NCBI GenBank assembly: GCA_963978905.1
Contig: OZ022259.1
Location: forward strand, 31,349,994-31,413,993
Reading direction: 5' to 3'
Source: Trichostrongylus colubriformis
Lineage: Eukaryota; Nematoda; Chromadorea; Rhabditida; Trichostrongylidae
DNA: 64,000 nucleotides
Shown here in pieces: positions 41,846 to 52,219 of the stretch. The position numbers and the translations under genes were made by a program. The first letter of the stretch is position 1; every line of letters begins with the position of its first letter. The notes under the pieces were generated by a model, which was not told where the DNA came from, did not search any database, and saw only the letters and a list, made by a program, of their open reading frames with translations.

Positions 41846-42912
41846 GAAGTGCTACTGCTCAACATTTGACGAGTTGACCCTTCGTCATTTCTTCTATTTC
41901 TGCAGTGATTGAACCCCTTCTTCCGTGATCTTCACTCTTTACCCTCTGTCTTCCCACATTATTACCTTACCTTGAGTTCCTACTTCCGTGCAATTCTTCA
42001 TAGAAGCTGACCAGTTTCTAAGAAAGATTACTCGCTCAATAGCTTTCTTCACAATTCAGTTGAGTGGCAGAAATTGGGCATATCCGGTCTATTTCCTTAC
42101 TTTCACTCACTGCGCTCTCCCTATTTTCAGAGGGGGTATAAAAAAAGCTTTTAATAGGGTATCCTCGGCGCTATGTAGTACCGTAGCAACCACTTCAGAC
42201 CAGTGCGTCGAAGCAAGCCAATTAGGGCGGGAATGGGACGCATCACGAAAAGGTGGTTGTGATCCATTGAGGTGCAGATTTCTCCAAGACTAGGAAGGAA
42301 GGAGATCAGGAGTAGTGAACTATTTCTGTTGCCCCACTCCATCCCCGATCCATACAGCACCCCCTTTTTCAACCTTCCTTATAGAGCTGGTTTCTCTCTA
42401 CGAAGTCTGAGCAGTCCAGCGTCCGTATGACAATTAGCCCAGTTGGTTCATGCTGTCCTTGTTTAGAATTAAGATGGACATATGTCTAACAGATAAAATG
42501 TGCTACGCAGGGACTCTTCCTCAATGAGTATTTGAGGGACATAACTGCGCGGGACCTTGACCAATCCTGCTTTCATACTTTGCGAAACCACTATCGACGG
42601 CGGCAACGCTGACATTGTTGCGAGGCGCTCCGTTTATAATAATTGATGGAGCCTCCCCCCCCCCCTACAACAAGATGATCGTGGTGAGAACCCTCGCCAT
42701 TCTGTGGCAAAAGACAGCGTAGGCAGTGATCAACGGAGGTGGGCAGTGATCAGCGGGATTTCTCAGGCTGAGGGTCCATAGTGTAAAGGGAAGATGGGAT
42801 ACCGACTAACCGGTTCAAATCTCAAACTAATATTTAATTTAATCTTCCCTCAGAAACTCGAAGGAACAGAAAGCAGCACTCTACAAGTATGAAACAGATG
42901 ATACACAAATCT
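41846..42912. other. Unassigned DNA with repeat fragments
   Basis: 42560-42700 resembles part of 33240-33440 (CTTTCATACTYTGCG, CGACGGCG, CGCTCTGTTTATAA-like), i.e. another dispersed element. No exon was recognised. Confidence 0.4.
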
Positions 42913-43341
42913 TTTAAAGGAATCGTCCATGGAAAATAATCTTTCGTGTTACCCATATGTTTATGTTGTATTTGCCTAATGTGGGCCTCATGCAAAATTT
43001 CACGCGAAAAAATGTGAATCTGGCTGAGATACAGCACCACAAAGTACGTCTGGGTGGGCGTGGCCTTTGAATAAAAGCCTTGTCCGTCGTCCGCGGTGGT
43101 CGGAGACGCACTGTAGGAGCAGAAGGTTACGTAAACAGTTCCACTCTCTGTTCCCAACGGTGACGGACAACGGGACGAGGCTTTTACTCGGAGGCCCCGC
43201 CCACCCGGACGTACTCTGTGGTGTTGCATCTCAACCAGATTCACACTTTTTTCGCGTGAAATTTTGCATGAGGCCCACATTAGGCAAATACCATAAACAT
43301 ATGGGTAACACAAAAACTCATTCGTGGACGATTCCTTTAAG
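42913..43341. repeat. MITE family 1, complete copy
   Basis: Ends TTAAAGGAATCGTCCATGG and CGTGGACGATTCCTTTAAG. The inner arms are the same as in 10909-11343, including TTACCCATATGTTTATGTTG and TTTCACGCGAAAAAATGTGA. The two copies are close to identical in their outer 90 bp, suggesting fairly recent movement. Confidence 0.85.
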
Positions 43342-44254
43342 ATAAGTGCTTAAGACGATATTGTAAAGAGGAGAGCGCACGGACAACGCAAAAAATAAAC
43401 GGAGTGAAAGGTTAGGCTGATACCTTGGTCCTCTTGGAATTGTGGACTGTGAACAAGGTGTCGAACTTCTGCAATCAAAGGCGCATAATTTATGCTGTAG
43501 TGTGAGATCGATGCTTGATGCCTTATTCACAGTTCACATTTCCAAGATGATCAAGGGAACAGTGTACCCTTTAACCTGATGAATTCTCGCTAGGAACCTC
43601 ATGGACGGCGCGGTCCACAACGGAGCCGATCGACGCCAGTAGCCCCTTCGTTGTCTCACTGGCACAGATACCATGTACGGAAAACCTCCGAAATTCACCG
43701 ATTAGCCGATATCTTGTTACGTTCTTATTTTCTTATACGCTTTTGTTTTGGAGTTTTGTTAGATTCTTATCTGTCTCATTTTGTCAGGAGTTTGGCTCCA
43801 GTGTTTTTTCACCGGAGGATATTAATTTTCTTAATGAATCGTATCAGCTGGGTAGAAACCACAGCAATATCGGAACCAGAAAGGGAGGATTGTATGAACG
43901 CCCCTTTGAGGGGAGGGGGGAGTAAACTCCTCGAAAAATTTCCTCGACGCCACGCTTGACCCTGGGTACAGTAGTCCACAGGAGCTTCCTGGGGGTTCTT
44001 GATCCGCGACCCTCAGTATCTACTCCGTAGTTCACTCGTCGGTGCATGGTATCCATCAAAAGCAAGTGAACGCCACCGAAGCCTCGAGTAGATCGCACCT
44101 CAAGACCCGCTTGAAATGATTGTGAAGGAGCACTATCTCATACAATGATGCACATGCACTGATGCGATGGAACCTAAAGCAGGGTTTACAAAAGGGATAT
44201 TTCTATTGCATGCCTTCTTGATCACCTCTGTTCTTCGTCATTTCTAATTTTAAG
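43342..44254. other. Unassigned DNA
   Basis: Contains a fragment related to the G/C-run repeats (43908-43921) and no exon with matching splice sites. Confidence 0.35.
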
Positions 44255-44424
44255 GCACATACCAGGATTTTGTTGAGTGGGTTAAAGCGTTGAATAATGA
44301 AATAAAAAGCAGTGAAGAAAACGCCGACAAAGAAAAATTCGCAAAAAGCCCATCAGAATTGCAAAAATGGGGCCTTCTGGCATATGGCCTTGTACGAGAT
44401 TACCGCATGAAAGTGAACCATTGA
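44255..44424 (+). CDS. Isolated coding exon of unknown gene
   Basis: After the acceptor TTTCTAATTTTAAG the frame reads TYQDFVEWVKALNNEIKSSE, then KEKFAKSPSELQKWGLLAYG, then LVRDYRMK, ending at a TGA (44422-44424) or at a possible donor just before it (AAA then GTGAAC, 44412, or CTT then GTACGA). The composition is strongly protein-like, with a charged and probably helical middle. The phase requires an earlier exon ending with one extra base, which I could not find. It may be the last exon of an unseen gene, or an upstream exon of the PTB-domain gene at 52220: a phase-0 donor here would fit that gene's first visible exon. Confidence 0.5.
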
Positions 44425-44928
44425 ATCACTTCCCGTTGGATGGTATCATGAGCAACTGTGCCATACCATCTGTTTCCCCACGCCAACGTTTTTCACTATT
44501 GCAATCCCTTTCTCATCTTATCGCACAATTATGGGACTCTTCTTTCACGCTTTTGCCACCTTTACTAACGTTATTGCAATCACATCTGCGTTGGGCGGGC
44601 TGAGTGGAGTCGCGCTGGCTTCTTCGGCTGCACGCTTCAAAAATCCCACCCCCCCCCCTACGCTTCCGTAAAGGTACAACCTACGAGGATTGGGACGTAT
44701 TATCTGACCAGTGGCATATTTGGTAGTCTCCATTAATCGTGAAATGTGACTTTGAGTGAGATTAATTGATTTGGTCTGGATCGAGAGCGTGGTGCTGCAT
44801 GAGTGGGGGAGTCAACAGCTTGTTGTAGATGGAGAAAGAGCATCATGCTGAGCTAAGTCCACTCCTAAGGTATGCAAAACTCTCTTCTTCCATGTCAGGG
44901 AATTGCTCTACCAACCCGTACTCCTTCA
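44425..44928. other. Unassigned DNA
   Basis: A C-run (about 44645-44658) and a GC-richer patch, but no exon. Confidence 0.35.
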
Positions 44929-45347
44929 CAAGACGGATTCCGCAGGCCGTAAATGGCCTACCACCGTAACCCGTTTAAAGGACGTAACGCGTCCTTTAAA
45001 GAAGCGACGCGCCCTTTAAAGAACTTGAAACTGACGCGGTCCTTTAAACAAGGTGGAGAAGTTTCCATCCACGTCGAAGCTCCTTCCCCTGTCCAGGCTT
45101 AGGCTGAAGCGGATGAGACATATGCTTGGGCAGATGCTTTCTCATGTAGGAGCAGGGGATATGAATTTTAGCCTAAGCCTTGGGAGGGAAAGGAGCTTCG
45201 ACGTCGATGGAAACTTCCTCCACCTTATTTAAAGGAAAGCGCCAGTTTCAAGTTCTTTAAAGGCGTGTCGCCTCTTTAAAGGACGCGTTTACGTCCTTCA
45301 AACGGGGTCACGGTGGTAAGCGATTTACGGCCTGCGGAATCCGTCTT
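44929..45347. repeat. Large palindromic MITE (arms about 200 bp)
   Basis: Left end AAGACGGATTCCGCAGGCCG, mirrored at the right end by CGGCCTGCGGAATCCGTCTT. Multiple TTTAAAGGACGCG-type blocks in one arm pair with their inverses in the other. CACGTCGAAGCTCCTTCCC pairs with GGAAAGGAGCTTCGACGTC. The centre (about 45110-45170) is shared with the smaller palindrome at 62157-62362. It encodes no protein. Confidence 0.85.
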
Positions 45348-46020
45348 GTTATTCCATCTGGGCCCAAGGAAACTCGAACTTTTGTCTTTGTTCATATAGC
45401 GCCAACGATCCGTTACACAGCTGCTACTTGGCTCTATAGACTCATGATCCCGATCACAGGAGCTAGTCCCTGACGGTCACTTCTTACGTTTTGCATCGCC
45501 GCTATGTCAACAAATCCACCCCTCTCCTCACTCGACAGAGCGCTTTGTTCAATTAAGCGTTTAAGAGGCCCATTATGAGCGATTCTTGAAAAGTGATATG
45601 CGAGAACCGGAAAAAGATACGATTTACTTATCGAAATCGCCAGGCCTGTTTGTTTGTTTGTGTTTGCGCACCAGAGCCTTTTAGAGATAAATGGAACTCC
45701 TGGAATGAGTTGAATCGCTAAAGTCATTAGATATTGATCAACCGCAAAATGGATGAATGAATGGAATTGGGGAATCGTAGAATTAACGTAATTCACGTCA
45801 CTAAAATGAAAACACCGAAAGGGGTAAATTCAGCGGATTGTGGAATGTGAAGGTTGAGGCGGTGAGTCGATCCTCAACTCAACTTTTTCCCTTTCGCCCT
45901 CTCTGCATCACTAGTCGCTGAGGTGTAGACGGAGACGGAGAGAGCATACCATGCAGCCGCGAATACTGCCCCGTCATCGCAGTGACTCGAAGACCTTGAA
46001 GGTGCACTTTAAAAAGCGAG
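45348..46020. other. Unassigned DNA
   Basis: No exon or known repeat was recognised. Confidence 0.35.
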
Positions 46021-46480
46021 TTTTGGCATACCACGCAATAATCAGATTACTGGGTCGCTTCCTTGTTGAAAGTAGGTCCGTGGATGACTGCTCAGGCGGC
46101 ATCTTTGTTGCGGCTGCACGGTGCACCCTCACGGTGTTGTGCCTGCTTGAACACAAACAAGCCACACCCACCCAACCAACTAGCACCTGGCCTTAGACGA
46201 ACACATTTCCAGCGTGGCGCTCATGTGGAGAAGGAAATCGCGATAAGAGGAGATAATTCAGTGAAGTAGCCATTCCGATGATAAAGACAGCTTTCGCGTT
46301 GGAAATACGTTCGTCCAAAGCCAAATGCGATTTGGTCGAGTGGGCGCGGCTAAGCTGCGTTCAAGCAGACAACACCGTGAGGGTGCACCGTGCAGCCGCA
46401 CCAGAAGTGCAGTCTGACCAGATATCCAAGGACCTACTTGCCCCATGAAAGTAGGCCATTAATTCGATTATCGCGCGTTA
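46021..46480. repeat. Foldback MITE with GC-rich arms
   Basis: TGCGGCTGCACGGTGCACCC, then TCACGGTGTTG on the left, is mirrored by CAACACCGTGA, then GGGTGCACCGTGCAGCCGCA on the right. AAGTAGGTCCGTGGATGACT mirrors TATCCAAGGACCTACTT. A single-armed relative lies at about 51178-51400 (TGGATGACTACCCAGGTTGC, CAGCGTACCCTCACAA). Confidence 0.75.
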
Positions 46481-46489
46481 TGCAATTTG

Positions 46490-46690
46490 GCCAGCACAAT
46501 GACTTGCGGGGGTATCTGACGTACGAATCAGTGCTTTCATCCTCCCAGGCGAGTCTGATACCAATTCACTGATCTCGAAGGAATGGAAGGCTGGGTTTGT
46601 CTGGACAAGTATCGATGCGGAATCTGATCTCCGCACCATGAGAGTGGAAGTCCACGCCGCCTGTCACTAAACCACCTCCGCCCCCGCCTC
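46490..46690 (-). repeat. tRNA-derived SINE
   Basis: On the minus strand TGGTTTAGTGACAGG (46674-46660) fits an A box and GGAGATCAGATTCCGCA (46632-46616) a B box. A body follows, ATTGGTATCAGACTCGCCTG, which also occurs in the element at 9540-9700. Confidence 0.6.
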
Positions 46691-49600
46691 TGCATGAGTA
46701 TCGTTTCTTGTCCACAGTAAAAAACTAGACAAACGAGAAGCGATCCAAGAATTCCTCGACTCCTTCGGTCGATAGCTAGCATCAATTCCTTCCCGCTAAT
46801 TTCGTTTATTCGGAATAATGAGTGTGACTCGATCAAGGACGGCAATAATAGCGTACTTCGGGGTAAAAAGTGGCAAGTTGGGAAATTGCAGCGCTGTTAC
46901 TATTGACCGAGACGCGCGTCTAGTACAGCAGTGCAGTGACTTGGTCTGTTGAAGTGCTTTGACGTTGAAATATGAGTGGCGTACTCATTATGTTGCAAAC
47001 ATCGAGATCGTTCTCGATCTAGTCCTATAAGCGCCATTCCTGCCCTCTCACGAGCCATAATTACAGCACTTGAAAGGGCACAAGGCAGATCTTGCTATTT
47101 ATGGAATAGGTGCACGTCATGTTCACTCCTTCTAACGCTACGCAACCAAATTTCATGTATTTCAGCTTTACTATCACAGTTTCCTTAATATTTTGGTGGG
47201 GGTTCCGTAAGCTACATAGTGGTATACAACATATATCATATAATTTAGCTAACTATGACAGTTTCAGGCCTGAAAAAGGCGTTAAACGCCGAAATATCGC
47301 AAAAATATTCTCAAAACTTTCGAGACTTTTGAGGGGTCTTTTGACTTTTTTGAATAAATATTTTGGATCTGTTGTGAACATATCACAGTTTCTGTATAAT
47401 CATCTACACTAGATGCCCCCTACAATTCTAGTGAGAGAGGCCCTTGAACAAGTCAAAAAACACATTTAAGCAGACCTTAGATGGCTGGGCAAGTTTCGCA
47501 ACAATACTTGATGCCATATGCAACAAGCATTGCGGTTAGAAACGAGTCGTGGCATTTCGTTCGTTTTTTGGAGTTCAAATTCGTTTGCGAAGGCGGCGAC
47601 CGCAGTGGGACTGAGCTGCTGTGACAGTTTGACACATCACGATCACTCACACTCCGTTTTCGAACCCCTTTTCGAAGCTTCGAACCTTTTATTCCTGCCT
47701 TGATCCATCCACTGTCGTCTTCGCGTGGTTATCAGTTGTCTGCAATTTTCTGTAGTCATGGCTTAATCAGTCGTGTTTGATGTTTTATCCGTTACAAATA
47801 TTCAGGTTTCGGCATTTTGAACTAAGCAGGAAGCAGAAAAATTCACATTTGCGTTTCATTTCAGTAAACGCTTACGAATTCGTGAGAAAAATGGTGACCG
47901 AAAAATTGACAAAACTGATCCTTATCAGCTTTTTCAATGGCTGGTTGGTTGTAAGGGTCACGTCTACCATTAGAGGCTCTTATTCCATTACTCGTCCTTT
48001 CAGAACTTGTTCTTTCAGTCAAAATACTTCAAAAACCGGATTTTTCAGCAGTATCTATGGGAAAGGGCCAAAAAGCCAGTTTTCTTAAAGTGGTGTACTT
48101 GTGTAGAAAGAATTAAGACGTTGATCCAGTTTAATACTGAACCAATCCTATCCTGAATGGAAAAAAGGGAGTTCCTAAGAGAGTTCGGAAGTCCGAGCAT
48201 ATAAAAATGTGTGCATCTTCCTTTTGTCGGAAACAAACCTATCTCCCTCTTCACCTCTCCCTCCAATTATCACTTCCATGATCCCTGTTCCATTCAAGCC
48301 AGTGGAATATATACCGTGAGCGACTTCTTTCCTCAGCGAACTCAACATTGCATTTTCCTCTTTTTTAATGATGGCGAATAAGCCTGTGAGCGCAAGGTTC
48401 AGCAAGGGACAATCATGGGTTGAGGGATCTTTAGAGGGGTCCATTTCTCGAATCCTCGACAACCACTTCTTTTTTGCGATTTTTGGACCAAAGAGGTGAT
48501 CTCAAAAAGGTCGATACTTATCAGCACTATTATCCAGTACAACGTGTGATTATCGAATGGTGATTCAGGAAGACACATGAAGGACACGACAGAAGGGATC
48601 AAGCATGGGACATTTTTCCCAAAAACTCTCCTCGACCTTTAGCTTGACTCTGGTTTCCACCTTGTCTTTGAGCAATGTTCGCTTTTTGCAGTGAGCGACT
48701 TGAACTCGGCTTAGCTCACTGCTCCACCCGAATTGCGTTACTAACGACTAAAGTGTTGTTGGTCGCCTGTAAATTGGCCGCTAGCACTTTTGCAAACCCA
48801 CTCTTTGCACTTTCGATTACAACCTGATATCTGCGAGCAGAAAAGACGAACTGAACCTACTGCTTGAGGCGCGGAATCAATTGCGTAATAAAATGGATTC
48901 TCTTCGAAATGGAAAATGGATTTCGCCCTACAAGACAGTGTTCACGATTTTTGTTCGAATTAAATTTGCAATTTTTTAGATCATTTAAATGTCGACGAAA
49001 TCGAGCATTCGCCACATGGTGCCAAAAATGCCTGATTTCGTCATCTTTTGAATGATCTGAGAAATTCACATTCACTTCGAACAAGAAACGTAAACACTAT
49101 CTTGTAGAGCGAAGAACTTCATCGAATGATATAAAACGCCTGCCAAAAGAATCCATTTTTGTTACGCAATTTCAAATTGAAAAACAGGTAGAAACTTATT
49201 CCTGCATGCTAAAATATAAGAGGCTAATCATTCTGAAGAGCTGAAAAAGCTCTACCGAAAACGTATACACATAGACTTTTTGATCTCGACGGCAGACGAG
49301 AAAGATGAGGTGCGCAAGTGCCAATTTTTCGCCTACAGCTTACTTCATTTCCAAACCTCATAAATATTACGTGGTCGGAGGAGTCAAAAACCAGATAGTA
49401 GTTTTTTGTAGAGCAAAAAAAAGCTATATCGAACTCATACATGAGCTTTGTCGGAAGATGGAGGGAACAATGTGAAAAACGGGGTTAAAAAAACCGCTGG
49501 AACTTATTCCTCAACCCAATAGATGCTATGTTCAACAGCCTTCTCCGTAATTTTGCAAGTACATTGAGACTTTCCAATCTAAGAATTGGATCTTTCCATA

Positions 49601-52219
49601 AGTAATATCGTTTTTTCGCATGGAATTTTTCCCATAAAACTAAAAGTTTGTGCAGCATATCATATATCATTCGGGAGAGAATTTTCTACTCTACAAAAAT
49701 ATGTTAGATGGATCCGTCGGATAGGGCGATTTCCAGGCAGGCGAAGTAGTTTGTCTAGTTGACAACAGTTGACCAAACCGCCTATCAATTGAAACACTAC
49801 ATTTCACTTCGGGAAAATCAACCAATCATGTGTATCCTTGACCTCTTTAACAAGCTCCATAATTGTTACTCGAGAATTCGTGTCATTCTTTCTCCAGATT
49901 TGGTTTTCCCGCCATGCTTCATTGATTTTTGACAATTTCTTGGAATCAAGGAAAGATTTCGTTGATCTTTGACAATTCATTCAAATAAAGGCAAGAGAAT
50001 TTTCTCAACTAGTCCTCTGAAAATAGGTGAAATTTCAAAAGGCGGTAGTGAGTAAAGACGACGACGACATATTATTGATCGAATTCCTTATCTTTCTGTT
50101 GAGAAAATAGTTTGTGAAATAAGGTCATCATAGCGGAACATAATTTCGATAGAGCGGAAAAACCCTTTCATATGATCAATGAAGCAATGTTAAACGAAGA
50201 ATTAACGGGTAAAAATCTTATTTCAAATGAACGTCAGCGCTTTCGGACAAAGCAGTTCGGAAAAGAGCGACGTGAGTCCTCGATCTACCAATCTACCAAT
50301 TGGTGGAACTTGCAGAATAGGTTGGGGCTCATTACGGGACACAAGATTGATTGATATTCCCTAAGAGAAAAATATAAAGAATAAATAAATTGTCGGTTTG
50401 GTCAATTTTCATCGACTATAAATGCCACTTGCCTAGCCCGAGAATCGGCCCCATTGGAGGACACTCAAAAATTGCACTTAACCTCTCGTAGAGCAGCCAA
50501 GTCTCCCTCGGACGATGCTGCTGAAACTTGTGAAGTGACTTTTTGTGAAAAATATTTCTTTGAAAAAAGCCACATTACTTGTGGGATGACCCAACAGTAT
50601 CCCATTCTCCTCTTCTCATTTCTGCAATAACATAGTTTTTCAAAAAGAATTCTCACATCTTCAATTTTCAGTTCTACTTAGAGATACTATCAAAGGAGGA
50701 AGCGATAATGGGTTGAGATGTCCTGGCTGTTCCAGTCAAAAATAACTAAATCGCACTTTTACGTGTGGTATCTTGGCTCGAAAGAAGCCGATGGCGTGCG
50801 TGGATCAGCGGTAAGTTCAAGACGTTACGATTCACTCAAGTAGATTTGAAGGCAGTGATAGGGATGATATGTGAAAGCCTAGATGTTCAGTAGTATGAAT
50901 GTGTAGAAAAAAGCGGAACGATACGATCAAAAACCCGAGGAGTAAGACCCTCTTCCCGCCCTTGTTTCTCAAAAGGGGCGGGCTCGGCTGAGAAAAGGTG
51001 CGGATTATGATAAAAAAAAAGTCGACAGCCGTTAAAAAAGACGCCTCCTTCAAAGCTCAGAGGCCCTCCTCTCACTTGGAATTTTTCCACGTAGAGTCTT
51101 TCAGAGCCGTGGCTTTTGTTTGAGCGACTTACATCAAAAGTTCTCATTATCCACATTATCCCTATCATTGCCTCTAAAGGCACGCCACGCGATAATAAGA
51201 CCAGTCGTCTGCCTTCTCCGGGCAAGTATTATAGATCCTTGGATGACTACCCAGGTTGCACTATTGTTGGAGCTTCACAGCGTACCCTCACAAAGCTATG
51301 CCCGCTCGAATTCACCAGGCCGCCCCACCCACCAAATCCCACATGGTACTGGACGAACCACTTTCTAAGACGGCTTTTACATGCAAAAGCTTGCGAAACG
51401 ATAGGGGAAATTCGGACGAATCGTGAAAAATGTAGTGAATATAAAAGTCGAGGTGCTTAGTAATACGATGGTGGCGAAAAAAAGGTAGGAAATGGCCAAA
51501 AACCCGTGAAATAGCCCCTTCCCACCGATTCTCGTCGCGGACGACCTTTCTTTCAGAAGGGGGAAGTGCGAGCTTTCCATGTTCGGAAATACGACGGTAT
51601 CTATTTGTGGAGCCAGCCTCAAGCTAAAACTGGGAAGTGGGTCGCGATCCTTCAACCTTGCTGCATCTCCTTGGTCACTCTGACCGTAGTCAATCAGGAA
51701 TCACGTCGCTTGGGATGGGGTCTGTCATTCAAAGGCGTCAGTTGTTAACCGTGACGCGATTTTTCAGCTTGGAGGCGCACTTTTCAACTAGTAATTCGCC
51801 ATGAATAGGCTTCTTATGCCCCTAGTTTCCACCACACGTGACTGACGCCTTTTAGAGATTTCTGAGTAATCACATTACCCTTAATGCTGTCTTTAGGATA
51901 AGGAAGTAATTCTCATGATGAACCTCAACGGCGTTAGCAGGGCGAAAGAGGTGACATTGTTGAAACTTGGGTGATACCACGAAACAAAGACCCGTTCCCA
52001 GGCTGCGGTACTCTTGAGGACTGTGGCAGGGTCCTCAGTTCTGTTAGTCCTAGCGGTTTTTGTTCCTTTTTTTTTCTCGTTAATGAAGCAGAATATCTGT
52101 TATCAGTAATGGGGGCGATAACGATTCATGTAGTAATGTCCTCTCCTATTCATCCCCTTCTACTCACTAACCCTTCTGCAGTAAGTTTTACCTCCCGCAT
52201 ACACTTCCTTCACATTCAG
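46691..52219. other. Gene-poor stretch upstream of the PTB-domain gene
   Basis: About 5.5 kb. 48860-50000 is AT-rich and contains a dispersed repeat (GCTCTACCGAAAACGTATAC, GAGCAAAAAAAAGCTATATC) related to 59150-60540. 50855-51180 and 51380-51900 hold inverted family 3-like remnants. 5' exons of the PTB gene should lie here or further upstream, but none can be fixed by splice phase. Confidence 0.4.

Noticed and set aside
42834..43313. 159-codon minus-strand frame
   Set aside because: It reads through the family 1 palindromic MITE; similar frames appear on both strands of every copy.
50172..50354. Small plus-strand frame (MINEAMLNEELTGKN)
   Set aside because: Composition is that of AT-rich DNA, and no splice partner to the PTB gene is in phase.
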